A stretch of 64,000 nt of DNA from NCBI GenBank assembly GCA_002360495.1, contig DEQO01000095.1, positions 3,627-67,626 of the forward strand. The letters are read 5' to 3'. A program made the translations under genes and the position numbers. This DNA is from Flavobacteriales bacterium UBA3364. Its GTDB lineage: Bacteria > Bacteroidota > Bacteroidia > Flavobacteriales_F > PHOS-HE28. Below, in pieces: positions 8,871 to 17,462 of the stretch. Under the pieces are notes generated by a model. The model was not told the DNA's origin, searched no databases, and was given only the letters and a program-made list of their open reading frames with translations. Every line of letters starts with the position of its first letter. Position 1 is the stretch's first letter.

Positions 8871-9533
8871 ATGGGACGATCGATCCGGTGGCGTGTACTG
8901 CGTTGGTCCTTGCTCGTCGGTCTTCCTGTCGTTCTTGGGATCCTCATCGGCGAATGGCGCATCGCCCATTACGCCAGTGATCGACTTTATTCGGACGTCG
9001 ATCGGATACCAGGAAGCCCTGTGGGACTCTTGCTCGGGACCTCAGCGCGGGGCGGCAACGGCAACCCGAACCCCTATTTCACCAGCCGAATCGACGCCGC
9101 TGTCGCCTTGTACAAAGCGGGCAAAGTGGAACACCTGCTGCTCACCGGCGATAATGGGCGATGGAGCTACAACGAACCGATGGACATGCGCTCTGCACTG
9201 ATGGCCGCTGGGGTCGACAGTACCGATATCACCTTGGACTTCGCCGGGTTCGACACCTTTGATTCGGTCGTGCGGGCACGCAAGATCTTCGGGCAACGGC
9301 GCCTGACGATCATCAGCCAGCGATCCCACGATCAACGGGCGCTGTGGATCGCGCGGTCGTTCGGGATCGACGCGATCGGTTTCAGTGCGGGGAACATCGC
9401 CACCGGACCAACGCAATGGTCGTGGATCCGTGAGCGCGGCGCACGGTTGAAGATGTGGTGGGACCTTGCCCTTGGTCTCGATCCGCACTTCCTCGGCGAT
9501 CCCGTCACGCTTGGTGAACAGGAATTGCACTAG
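8871..9533 (+). CDS. SanA/YdcF-like (DUF218) envelope protein
   Basis: 220-residue protein with one N-terminal membrane anchor (WSLLVGLPVVLGILIGEW) and a DUF218 domain: LLLGTSARGGNGNPNPYF, SRIDAAVALYKAGKVEHLLLTGD, then DFAGFDTFDSVVRARKIF and ISQRSHDQRALWIARSFG. In E. coli, SanA affects vancomycin exclusion at high temperature; the biochemical role is unknown. It follows purB by 9 bp. The stop TAG lies within CTAG (9530-9533), which is also the stop of the convergent porin gene. Confidence 0.88.
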   Translation: MGRSIRWRVLRWSLLVGLPVVLGILIGEWRIAHYASDRLYSDVDRIPGSPVGLLLGTSARGGNGNPNPYFTSRIDAAVALYKAGKVEHLLLTGDNGRWSYNEPMDMRSALMAAGVDSTDITLDFAGFDTFDSVVRARKIFGQRRLTIISQRSHDQRALWIARSFGIDAIGFSAGNIATGPTQWSWIRERGARLKMWWDLALGLDPHFLGDPVTLGEQELH

Positions 9534-10732
9534 ATCCCGAATTCGACCTGGAACATGAAGGTCCAAGCATTCCCCGGATGGGAGAGATCGATGTTCCGGT
9601 CGAGCCAGCGGTAGCCGGAATAGGCTTGCAGTTTGATCCGGTGCCCGTTGAAATACCGCGTGAGACCGAGCAAGGTCTCATCCGTTCGCCGGCGGTACGC
9701 TTGGATCGCAGCGTCAGGTTGCACGAATGTGTATCGACCAGCGATCTGGTACTTGCTCCGGAAATACCTGCTCAACTCGGCATTGAACCCCGTGCCAACG
9801 GTCACCACGGCGACAGCGCCGTCCTCATCCTTGGTCAAGGGGTCATCGCATCGGCGATCGAAATACTCCGTTGAAAAGGCCCATCCGCGGTGCTTGAACA
9901 AGGCATCGGCAATGAAGGTCCCGGCATCGCGATAGTCGTAGAGCTCGGCACCCAACTGGCCGCCGGTGCGGATCGATCGGTCATTGAAACTGTATCCCGC
10001 AGCCAAGGAAACCTTGGGTTCGGGCTCCATCTCCAGATCACCTTCGCTGTAGTCCCCCTTGTTGCTGAACGCACCCCTCGGCAACCATTCCAAGCGGCCC
10101 GTATAGGCCATACCCGGACCACCTGGTGAGGCGCCTCGTCCTTCGCCTGAACTGATGGAGGTCTTGATCTGCAACTCCTGGGGGCCCATTGGTACGGTCC
10201 AGTATGCGAACATCCCGAAGTCGCGATCGAGGGTGTAGGCAGCGTTGGCGATGGACCTGTCCGGGAACTGGAGGTTGCCGCTGGAGTTCACGCGTTGCCG
10301 GTTGCCTGGTAGCTTGCTTTGGCCGAAACCGATGTAGACCCGCTTGTTGAAGTGGTAATAGACCATGGCATCCCGGACAGGCTGGGCCGTGGCCCCTTCG
10401 GTCTCCAGATCCAGGTCGGCCCGGGAAAAGTTCAGTTGGATGTAATAGCGCAAGCGCGTGGTCATCATGTACCCATCCAGGCGCAGCCGCAGTCGGCGAA
10501 CCCGTGCATCCACCGTCTTGATGCTGAGATCGTCGCCGCTCACCGTGGTGGCTCCCATCCGGTTCTGCATACGGAACCTGAGGTTCAGCATGAAGAGCGA
10601 GTCCTGGCGAAAACCGAGGCCATCCTTGACGTCGATCAGAGCACGTTCATCCGATTCCGTCTGTGCCCACAGGCACGGGGCGATGATGATCAAGGCAAGG
10701 GCCAGGACCCCGGCACGGAAATATCGTTCCAT
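9530..10732 (-). CDS. Porin of the OprO/OprP phosphate-selective type
   Basis: 400-residue outer-membrane beta-barrel. Signal peptide MERYFRAGVLALALIIIAPCLWAQ; mature protein rich in alternating aromatic strands, with VRRLRLRLDGYMMTTRLRYY and a C-terminus ending TFMFQVEFGI, consistent with barrel insertion. The RRLRLxLDG segment is typical of the OprO/OprP family. Substrate cannot be read from the sequence; no phosphate genes are adjacent. A -7-like TTCCTTTG lies 7 nt before the ATG. It shares its stop tetranucleotide with the SanA-like gene. Confidence 0.82.
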   Translation of the reverse strand: MERYFRAGVLALALIIIAPCLWAQTESDERALIDVKDGLGFRQDSLFMLNLRFRMQNRMGATTVSGDDLSIKTVDARVRRLRLRLDGYMMTTRLRYYIQLNFSRADLDLETEGATAQPVRDAMVYYHFNKRVYIGFGQSKLPGNRQRVNSSGNLQFPDRSIANAAYTLDRDFGMFAYWTVPMGPQELQIKTSISSGEGRGASPGGPGMAYTGRLEWLPRGAFSNKGDYSEGDLEMEPEPKVSLAAGYSFNDRSIRTGGQLGAELYDYRDAGTFIADALFKHRGWAFSTEYFDRRCDDPLTKDEDGAVAVVTVGTGFNAELSRYFRSKYQIAGRYTFVQPDAAIQAYRRRTDETLLGLTRYFNGHRIKLQAYSGYRWLDRNIDLSHPGNAWTFMFQVEFGI

Positions 10733-10757
10733 ATCCGTGCAAAGGAAGGAGAACGGT

Positions 10758-11237
10758 CTACTTCGGCAAGGATCGTTGGAAAATGACCAGGTCGTTCGCA
10801 GGAATGTCCTCCAACCCCAGCGCGCGCATCATCGTGATCAACTGGCCCCGATGCTGTGTACTGTGGTTGAAGCAGTGCAGGAGCATGTGCCACCGGGTTT
10901 GTCGGTGTTCGTTGCCCCTCAGGTCGTGGTACAGGACGGTGCTTCCGAGATCGGCATCGTCATACGACCTGGCCAGGTCCCTCAATTGCAGGGTATACTT
11001 CAACAGGTCTTCAATGGCGCGCTCCGGAGAGGCAGGCCATATCACAGGAACCCCGCGAAGTCTTGCGTGCCATGCGTTCTCCGCATCGCGAATGTGCAGC
11101 AAGGTGGACCGGAGCGATGGAAAACTGCTCGGCACGTTGCGGTCCAGTACCTCGTCCGCCTCGCGTTGCAAGCGTTGCACAAAGCGGGTGTTGGCCCAAA
11201 GTCCATAGTCGGCCAATTGGTCCAGGATGATCTTCAT
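10758..11237 (-). CDS. DinB family protein
   Basis: 159-residue four-helix-bundle protein of the DinB/YfiT putative metalloenzyme family. The three metal-ligand histidines fit LLHIRDAENAWHARL (near residue 49) and CFNHSTQHRGQL (HxxxH, near residues 128-132). Members include mycothiol/bacillithiol-dependent transferases, but the substrate of this one is unknown. It lies divergently from the next gene and 25 bp before the porin gene on the same strand. Confidence 0.88.
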   Translation of the reverse strand: MKIILDQLADYGLWANTRFVQRLQREADEVLDRNVPSSFPSLRSTLLHIRDAENAWHARLRGVPVIWPASPERAIEDLLKYTLQLRDLARSYDDADLGSTVLYHDLRGNEHRQTRWHMLLHCFNHSTQHRGQLITMMRALGLEDIPANDLVIFQRSLPK

Positions 11238-11335
11238 GTTCGTGTTCGAAGGTGGATAACGTTGTTAAAAATAGGGGCTGGCGGTCCATCGATCCACCTC
11301 GCGGTTCCGTCGAACTTCGCAGGAACGTAGAGACC

Positions 11336-11878
11336 ATGATCGCAACGCTGTTCGGCAAGAAGAAGATCTCGGAGGAGAAGTTGGCCAACGTGTTCGTGAA
11401 TGCCGTGTTGGAACTCACCGAGGAGGGATTTCCCGCTGTGGCGGCGGAGATCAACGAATCTCCCGAGTTCCTGGTGAACCCCGCCGTAGCAGAAAGCGAC
11501 ACGGATGCGTTCGCCCTGATCGTGCTCGCCGGGAACCTGATGGAAGCGCAACGGATCCTCGGCCCCGGCTTGGACAAGCGCATGTCCGCACTGGCCATTT
11601 CAAAGTTCGCCCAAGCTTCGGGCCGTTCGAATGCCGAGGTCGAGGTCGAGGTGCGTGCATTGCAAAGCCAGATGGAACGGTTGAATTTCCCGAGCAAGAA
11701 CACGGTGTACGCCATGGGCAAGGTGCTCTTCCATCGGTATGACCTCTTCTGCTTCCAGGATGCCTACTTCCGGGAGATGAAAGCACCCAACCCGATCATC
11801 CTGAAACGGCTCAATGGCCTGATGGGCTATTTCCTCTGGAATTGGACCGAGGTGAACGAGCAGTACCGGATCGTCTGA
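11336..11878 (+). CDS. Hypothetical cytoplasmic protein
   Basis: 180-residue protein starting MIATLFGKKKISEEKLANVF; an in-frame ATG 84 bp upstream gives a basic extension without conservation features, so I prefer 11336. No signal peptide or membrane segment. Composition is mostly helical with an acidic, repetitive NAEVEVEVRALQSQMERL stretch that may form a coiled coil. I do not recognise a family. It stands alone between the divergent DinB gene and the convergent lhgO gene. Confidence 0.7.
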   Translation: MIATLFGKKKISEEKLANVFVNAVLELTEEGFPAVAAEINESPEFLVNPAVAESDTDAFALIVLAGNLMEAQRILGPGLDKRMSALAISKFAQASGRSNAEVEVEVRALQSQMERLNFPSKNTVYAMGKVLFHRYDLFCFQDAYFREMKAPNPIILKRLNGLMGYFLWNWTEVNEQYRIV

Positions 11879-11944
11879 CCTCACCCCGCCCCGTCTCCCG
11901 CTGGGCCAAGCCCGAGGCAGTCTTAGGGGAGCCTTGCAAAGGGA

Positions 11945-13186
11945 TCAGTTGACCGCGGCCACCTCACTGATATGGAGTTGGTCCACGGCCATGCCGACGA
12001 TCTGCTCACCGATGGCCAACGCGGCGGTCGCCGCTGGTGACGGGGCATTCAGCACGTGGATGTGGTTGCCGCGCCGTTCGATGCGGAAATCGTCGACCAT
12101 GTTGCCGTCGGTGCCCAAGAGCATGGCTCGCACACCCGCACGACCCGGTTTGATGTCATCCATGGTCAGTGATGGTACCAAGCGTTGTAGCGTGCGCAGG
12201 AACAGGCGTTTGCTGAAGGCCCGGCGGTATTCATCGATGCCGTAGCCCATGTTCTTGAAGAAGAGTTTCCAGGTGCCCCCGTAGGAAAGAGCGTCCATGG
12301 TATCCTTCAGGTCGAAATCGGTCTTGCCGTAGCCTTCACGCTTGAAGGTGAAGACGGCGTTCGGCCCACATTCGATGCTGCCATCCGTCATCCGCGTGAA
12401 ATGCACCCCAAGGAAGGGGAAGCGTGGATCGGGCACAGGATAGATCAGGTGTCTCACCTTGTGCTTGCCTTGTTCCGTGAGGTCGTAGTAATCACCACGG
12501 AAGCCGACGATCCGCTCTTTCACCCTGGCACCATCCGCACGGGCCAATCGATCGCTTTGGAGGCCGCCGCAGAAGATGGTGTAGCGGGTGTTGTACGTGC
12601 CGTTGGAGGTGCGCACGACCGTGCTGGTCGCGGTCTGGTCCGCACCGAGGAATTCCTCTCCCAGGCTCACTTTGCTGTTCTGGTTCAGTGCGAGGGCGAT
12701 CGCCGCCATCTTCTCCGTCGCGCCACGGAAATCGATGATACCCGTGCACCCTACGCGCACCCCGGCCACCCCAGCGCAGTACGGTTCGATCTCCTTGATC
12801 TGGTCAGGCGTGATGCGTTCCATACCCTCGATACCATTGGCCACGCCCGTCTGGTAGATCTTCTCCAGGCGAGGAAGTTCCTCCTTCTCCATCGCCACGA
12901 TCAGCTTGCCACAGATATCGTGTTTGATGCCGTGGTCCTTCGCAAAGGCGACCAACTCCCGACGACCCGTTACGCAGTTCTTCGCTTTGAAACTGCCCGG
13001 CTTGTAGTAGATGCCGCTGTGGATGACACCGCTGTTACGTCCGGTCTGGTGATCGGCGAGGGCTTTCTCCTTTTCGACGAGGAGGATCCTCAAACGCGGG
13101 AAGCGCGTCTGCAGCTTGTACAAGGTCGCAGCACCGACTATGCCGCCGCCGACGATCACCACATCCCAATTCGCCTGTTCGCTCAT
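11945..13186 (-). CDS. lhgO: L-2-hydroxyglutarate oxidase/dehydrogenase
   Basis: 413-residue FAD enzyme that oxidises L-2-hydroxyglutarate to 2-oxoglutarate. The Rossmann FAD-binding motif VVIVGGGIVGAATLY lies at residues 9-23, followed by RNSGVIHSGIYYKPGSFKA, characteristic of LhgO, and the C-terminal GPNAVFTFKREGY and RAGVRAMLLG segments. It probably repairs a side product of the TCA cycle or lysine breakdown and delivers electrons to the membrane quinone pool. A -7-like TACCTTCG (13208-13215, minus strand) precedes it. Confidence 0.94.
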   Translation of the reverse strand: MSEQANWDVVIVGGGIVGAATLYKLQTRFPRLRILLVEKEKALADHQTGRNSGVIHSGIYYKPGSFKAKNCVTGRRELVAFAKDHGIKHDICGKLIVAMEKEELPRLEKIYQTGVANGIEGMERITPDQIKEIEPYCAGVAGVRVGCTGIIDFRGATEKMAAIALALNQNSKVSLGEEFLGADQTATSTVVRTSNGTYNTRYTIFCGGLQSDRLARADGARVKERIVGFRGDYYDLTEQGKHKVRHLIYPVPDPRFPFLGVHFTRMTDGSIECGPNAVFTFKREGYGKTDFDLKDTMDALSYGGTWKLFFKNMGYGIDEYRRAFSKRLFLRTLQRLVPSLTMDDIKPGRAGVRAMLLGTDGNMVDDFRIERRGNHIHVLNAPSPAATAALAIGEQIVGMAVDQLHISEVAAVN

Positions 13187-13227
13187 GTCATCCGTTACTT
13201 ACAGCGGCGAAGGTAGCAGCGGCGCTC

Positions 13228-14562
13228 CTAGTCCTCGGCCGCCACTATGGCCACTTCCTTCTTCGGCACCATGAAGAGCAGCACCAGGCCCACGACGAAG
13301 AAACTGCCGATGATGATCACGGTGTTCCGCAGGTCCCCGGTGAGCTGGAAGACCATGCCGTAGGCGAAGGTGCCCAGCACCGTGCTCAAGTAGAAGCTGA
13401 CATCGTAGAAGGCGAAGTACGAGGCGTGGTCGATGGTCTCGGGCAGGAACTTGGAATAGGTGCTGCGGGATAACGCCTGGCTGCCCCCCATCACCAAGCC
13501 GACCCCACAAGCGAGCACATAGAACTCATGCGCCCAATGGATGCGGTAGGCGCCGATGCACAGGATGATCCATACCGAACAGCCGATCATCAGGGCACTG
13601 ATGTTACCGAGCCGCTTACTGATCCACACGAAAAGGAAAGCACCCACAATGGCGACCAATTGGATCAAGAGGATGGAGATGATCAAGCTGCTATCGCCGA
13701 TCGGCCCCGCCACGCCGTTCGCATCCATCTCCTGGATCTCCTGTTTGGCATAGGTCACCGCCAGATACATCACGGTCTGGATGCCCATGTTGAGCACGAA
13801 GAAGGCCATGAGGTAGCTGTTGAGCCGCTTGGTGCTCTGCAATTCCTTCCACACCTTCCGCAGCTCGCGATAGCCGTTCACGATCACATTTCCATGCGGC
13901 TTGCGGCCGTATTGATCATCAGGAAGCACGCGGAAGGCGAACTGCGCGAAGCCGGCCCACCAGAGCGCGACCGTCAGGAAGCTGATCCGCGCTGGCAGAC
14001 CGTCACGATCGGGGATACCGAACAGGTCGGGCTTCATCACCATCAGCAGGTTGATGATCAGCAGAAGAACACTGCCGATATAGCCCATGGTGTAGCCCCG
14101 TGCGCTGATCCTGTCGTGGTCCTTGGGCTCGGCTATCTCCGGCAGGAAGGCATCGTAGAAGATCAGGCTACCGCTGAAGCCCGCACAGGCGAGCATGACG
14201 AGCGTGAGGCCCACCCAGATGATCTCCATGCTGAAGAAGAAGAGCCCCGCACAACTGGCCGCACCCAGGTAGCAGAACCCCTTCAGGAACGTCTTTTTCT
14301 GGCCGGTGCTATCCGCGATACCACTGAGGATCGGCGAGATCAACGCAACGAGCAGGAATCCGGCGGACAAAGCGTAGGAATAGAGCGAGCTTGCGGGGAG
14401 TCCGTAGCGCTCCAACACGAGATCCGCTCCACTGTCGCTGTTCGTGGTGACGGCAGCGTAGAAGAGCGGGAATACAGCCGAGGTGATGGTGAGCGAATAG
14501 ACCGAGTTGGCCCAATCGTACATGGTCCAGCCGCGGATGATGCGTTTATCTCCTTTCACCAC
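13228..14562 (-). CDS. MFS transporter, UMF1/Atg22-like
   Basis: 444-residue protein with about 12 membrane helices. The N-terminal MYDWANSVYSLTITSAVFPL and the central SFLPEIA-type motif (DAFLPEIAEPKDHDRISARG) are hallmarks of the UMF1 (unknown major facilitator 1, Atg22-like) family. Substrate unknown. The start is a GTG at 14562 (a second GTG follows directly); the only nearby ATG falls inside the conserved MYDWANS and would cut it off. A TACCTTGC -7-like element is just upstream on the minus strand. Confidence 0.85.
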   Translation of the reverse strand: MVKGDKRIIRGWTMYDWANSVYSLTITSAVFPLFYAAVTTNSDSGADLVLERYGLPASSLYSYALSAGFLLVALISPILSGIADSTGQKKTFLKGFCYLGAASCAGLFFFSMEIIWVGLTLVMLACAGFSGSLIFYDAFLPEIAEPKDHDRISARGYTMGYIGSVLLLIINLLMVMKPDLFGIPDRDGLPARISFLTVALWWAGFAQFAFRVLPDDQYGRKPHGNVIVNGYRELRKVWKELQSTKRLNSYLMAFFVLNMGIQTVMYLAVTYAKQEIQEMDANGVAGPIGDSSLIISILLIQLVAIVGAFLFVWISKRLGNISALMIGCSVWIILCIGAYRIHWAHEFYVLACGVGLVMGGSQALSRSTYSKFLPETIDHASYFAFYDVSFYLSTVLGTFAYGMVFQLTGDLRNTVIIIGSFFVVGLVLLFMVPKKEVAIVAAED

Positions 14563-14602
14563 GGCAGCAAGGTAGTGCTGGGGGGCTTGCGGGGGATGGC
14601 GC

Positions 14603-14635
14603 GAAAAGAGAATGCCCGACCAAGGCCGGGCATTC
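14603..14635 (-). terminator. Rho-independent terminator of the OmpA-family gene
   Basis: Stem GAATGCCCG / CGGGCATTC (9 bp, 8-nt loop); read on the minus strand it is followed by CTCTTTTC. It lies 20 bp after the stop of the OmpA-family gene. Confidence 0.85.
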
Positions 14636-14654
14636 CAACGATCGTTCTCGGGGG

Positions 14655-15824
14655 TTACTTCACGATCTCCACCTCCACCCTGCGGTTCTTGCTCATGGCA
14701 AGGTCGGTTCCGGCATCATCCGCAGGTACGTCGCCGGCCTTGGAATCCACGGAGATCCGGGCGGCATCGATACCGGCTTCCACCAACGCTGCCTTCACGG
14801 CCTCAGCGCGCTCTTTGGCCAGGAGCAACAGATCGGGGCGGACCCGCGTACGTTCCATTTCCGTGGCATCCATGTGTCCGACGAGCTTCACCTTGAAGGC
14901 CTCATCCGCCTTCATGGAACCTACCATATCGTTCAGCCAGCTCTCCATGGAGGTATCGAAACTGCGTTGGAAACGCTTGAAGTAGAATACCTGCTGATCC
15001 ACTTTGTCCACCGGCTTCAAGCTCGGATTGATGGTCCCCTTGCGGCTGTAGATGTACTCGCTCTCGGCCTTGTCGAGCTGCTCACAGGTGCACTCGCCCC
15101 TGTTCTTGATGGGATATACCTCCACATTGTCGATGTAGTAGTATGCACTGAAGACCTGTTGGCGGGTCTCTCCGCGCGGACGCTTGGTCTTGACGTTCGT
15201 GGTCTTCTCGTTGGGTGTGAAATTGCCGATGACGATGTACTGCTCAAAACCCTCGGCCTGGTAGGCACCGCACACACCCTGCCAGCTGAACATATCATCG
15301 TACACCTTGGTACGGAGGTTGGGGACCTTCACCTCGTAGGACAGGCTGGCCTCATCCTCTTTCTCGATCTTCTGTTTCCCGATGTACACGCCCTGTTCGG
15401 CAGTCGCATACTTGCTGAGGTCGCCGAGGTTCGTGTAATAGCGGACGCAGTAGAGCGAATCCTTCTTCATGGGCTTGACCAGCTTGGTCTGCAGGTAGGA
15501 ACGGGCTTCCTTGTTCTGGTAGCTCCACCAACGCACACCGGCGTAGTTCGTGCCGCTCAAGGCCGTCTGCTCACCGGCGAAATTCTTTGGTGAGGAGACC
15601 ATGCTTTCCACGGAAGCGCCCTCGCTGAAAAGGTCGGCGCTCTTCTTGGTGGGAGAGTCCCAGCCGGTAGCGTAGATGATGCCACCGGCGCGTTTGAGCT
15701 TCTTGCCTTCCACGGCTTCGAAATCGCCGTTGGTGACCCAGTTGCGGTCGTGGTCGAACTTATCCTGTGCGCTGGAAGGTAGGGCCAGGAGGATCTGGGC
15801 GAAGGCGAGTAGAACGGTTCTCAT
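14655..15824 (-). CDS. OmpA-family outer-membrane protein with N-terminal carbohydrate-binding-like domain
   Basis: 389-residue exported protein. Signal peptide MRTVLLAFAQILLALPSSAQ sets the start at 15824. The N-terminal ~240 residues (NWVTNGDFEAVEGKKLK, YYIDNVEVYPI) look like a jelly-roll carbohydrate-binding or gliding-type domain. The C-terminal ~100 residues form an OmpA peptidoglycan-binding domain: VKLVGHMDATE, RAEAVKAALVEAGIDAARI and the final NRRVEVEIVK. It probably links the outer membrane to peptidoglycan. Followed by a strong terminator, so it is monocistronic. Confidence 0.88.
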   Translation of the reverse strand: MRTVLLAFAQILLALPSSAQDKFDHDRNWVTNGDFEAVEGKKLKRAGGIIYATGWDSPTKKSADLFSEGASVESMVSSPKNFAGEQTALSGTNYAGVRWWSYQNKEARSYLQTKLVKPMKKDSLYCVRYYTNLGDLSKYATAEQGVYIGKQKIEKEDEASLSYEVKVPNLRTKVYDDMFSWQGVCGAYQAEGFEQYIVIGNFTPNEKTTNVKTKRPRGETRQQVFSAYYYIDNVEVYPIKNRGECTCEQLDKAESEYIYSRKGTINPSLKPVDKVDQQVFYFKRFQRSFDTSMESWLNDMVGSMKADEAFKVKLVGHMDATEMERTRVRPDLLLLAKERAEAVKAALVEAGIDAARISVDSKAGDVPADDAGTDLAMSKNRRVEVEIVK

Positions 15825-15992
15825 GCGTAGTGCGCCGTAGCCCGGCGTAGGCATTGGTACAGGTCCGCTGAACGGCTTTCCCGGTTTTGAAGGAGGGCCA
15901 AGATAGTGAGGTCAGGCTTCATGGAAAGACCATCTGGACCGGCCGAAGGCGAAGACCGTGCCGAAGCTCCAGCGGATCGCCATCCGGGAATG

Positions 15993-16018
15993 CAAAAGGG
16001 CGGCAAAATGCCGCCCTT
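15993..16018 (-). terminator. Rho-independent terminator of the small barrel gene
   Basis: Perfect 10-bp stem AAGGGCGGCA / TGCCGCCCTT with an AAA loop; on the minus strand it is followed by TTTTG. It lies 22 bp after the stop of the gene at 16040. Confidence 0.88.
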
Positions 16019-16039
16019 CAGTGCAATGGTCAGTTCAGA

Positions 16040-16615
16040 TCATCGATCGCCGAACATATAGGCGGCTCGGATCCCGATGTAACTGTTGGTCACCGTGGTC
16101 TCTTCGAAATTATCGTCCACACCTTCGGCAAAGATCATCTGGTAGCGAACGGCCAGGTCGATATTCTCACCCAAAATGTAGCCGAACAGCGGTGCCACAC
16201 CGAAGTTCGAATCGGTCTCGGTCACTTCCTCACCAGCAGTATTGGTGGTCGTTGACGCCACCATATGCAAGCCGGTCAGCAGTCCCAAGTATGCACCTTC
16301 CTGGTTGTCCGAGAAGTAGAACTTGGCGCCCACCTGGATCGGTGCCACACCACTGCCATCGCTTTCGATGGTAACACCTGGAGCGGGTTCGTATTCCTTG
16401 CCCCCGAACCGCAGATAACCGGCCTGGGCCATCAACCCCAGCTTGTCCCCCAAAGGCATCTCGAAGCCGAGGGTACCACCAACACCCATGCCTATGAAGT
16501 CGGCCCAATCGCCTGAAGGAAAGGCCAGTTCAACACCGAGAGAAAGGCGGCTGGACTGTGCCATCATGCCACCTGCCAACGCAACGGCGGCCAAACTCAT
16601 TACGATACGTTTCAT
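16040..16615 (-). CDS. Small outer-membrane beta-barrel protein
   Basis: 191-residue protein with signal peptide MKRIVMSLAAVALAGGMMAQ and an eight-strand-like pattern (LGVELAFPSGDW, GVGGTLGFEMPL, GAYLGLLTGLHM, SYIGIRAAYMFGDR). Such small PorT/OmpX-like barrels are numerous in Bacteroidota and their functions are mostly unknown. It has its own full promoter (TTG-N19-TAGTTTTG) and terminator, so it is an independent unit. Confidence 0.85.
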   Translation of the reverse strand: MKRIVMSLAAVALAGGMMAQSSRLSLGVELAFPSGDWADFIGMGVGGTLGFEMPLGDKLGLMAQAGYLRFGGKEYEPAPGVTIESDGSGVAPIQVGAKFYFSDNQEGAYLGLLTGLHMVASTTTNTAGEEVTETDSNFGVAPLFGYILGENIDLAVRYQMIFAEGVDDNFEETTVTNSYIGIRAAYMFGDR

Positions 16616-16643
16616 GTTGTTGTGTTTTGGTTCTGTGGTAGAT

Positions 16644-16673
16644 CAAAACTAGGGGTTCCCGCCGATCTTCCAA
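16644..16673 (-). promoter_or_regulatory. Complete Bacteroidota promoter of the small barrel gene
   Basis: On the minus strand: TTG (16671-16673), 19-nt spacer, TAGTTTTG (16644-16651), then 28 nt to the ATG. Both the -33 and -7 elements of the primary sigma factor are perfect. Confidence 0.85.
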
Positions 16674-16692
16674 GTGGAAGGTCCAATGGAGC

Positions 16693-17448
16693 CTATTCTA
16701 AACCGGAATGCTGCTCGACCTTCGTCAACCAGTAACCCGCCGAGAACTGGAAGACGTTCTGGTGGATCCCATCGCCCTGGTCGCTCGAATAGACCGGGGT
16801 ATCGGGAATACCGGTAGTGGTAAGGCCCCGCATGTAGCGAAGCCCCAGTTGGAAACCGCCGTCCCATTCATACCCCAAACCCACTGCGATACCCATATCA
16901 ACGTTCTCCGAGATCACCGGCTCGGAGAGGTCATAGGCGATGATCTCGGTGTCCGTGGATCCCGAGAAGGTTTCTTCCACTGTGAACGAGCCTTTGCGCT
17001 GGAAGTTGAGGCCGAATCCAATGACCGGCCCCAACTGCAGGTTGAGATGACGCCCAGAACGCAGGGAGAGCAATAGCGGCAGATCGAGATAACGGAGCCT
17101 GAACTCGTCCGAACCATGGACGCGTTGTGTATGGTCGACGAAGCCATCGAAGTAGTCGATCGTGGCGTCCATATCATGCCGCACATCGCGTGCGGAATAG
17201 AGGAGTTCACAGTGGAAGGCAAGGTTATCGGAAATGGGTGCCCGCAGAAGTCCACCGACGTGGTAACCGGTACCGGAATAGGTTGCCGCCGGGTAGGTAC
17301 CGATCTGGTACCAATTGAACTCGATCGGGCTCCAAACGTTGTAGTTCGCGCCGACCTTCACGCCTAGATCGACCTGTGCATTGCTGTCGATCGCATGCAC
17401 GAGCAGCAGGATAGGGACCAGGATCTTTCCTGAACTGTGCACTGCCAT
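16693..17448 (-). CDS. Outer-membrane beta-barrel protein, PorT-like
   Basis: 251-residue exported barrel. Signal peptide MAVHSSGKILVPILLLVHAIDSNAQ; the ATG at 17448 is preferred to an in-frame start inside the aconitase gene. Strand-like segments include VDLGVKVGANYNVWS, RYLDLPLLLSLRSGRH (typical of PorT-family barrels), LQLGPVIGFGLNFQ and GLGYEWDGGFQLGLRYMRGL. It starts 14 bp after the aconitase stop and may share its transcript, though a functional link is not apparent. Confidence 0.82.
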   Translation of the reverse strand: MAVHSSGKILVPILLLVHAIDSNAQVDLGVKVGANYNVWSPIEFNWYQIGTYPAATYSGTGYHVGGLLRAPISDNLAFHCELLYSARDVRHDMDATIDYFDGFVDHTQRVHGSDEFRLRYLDLPLLLSLRSGRHLNLQLGPVIGFGLNFQRKGSFTVEETFSGSTDTEIIAYDLSEPVISENVDMGIAVGLGYEWDGGFQLGLRYMRGLTTTGIPDTPVYSSDQGDGIHQNVFQFSAGYWLTKVEQHSGLE

Positions 17449-17462
17449 GTTGGTCGGGCTTT

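Noticed and set aside
13528..14985. Long open frame antisense to the MFS transporter gene
   Set aside because: Highly charged, low-quality translation opposite a clear 12-helix transporter; treated as a shadow.
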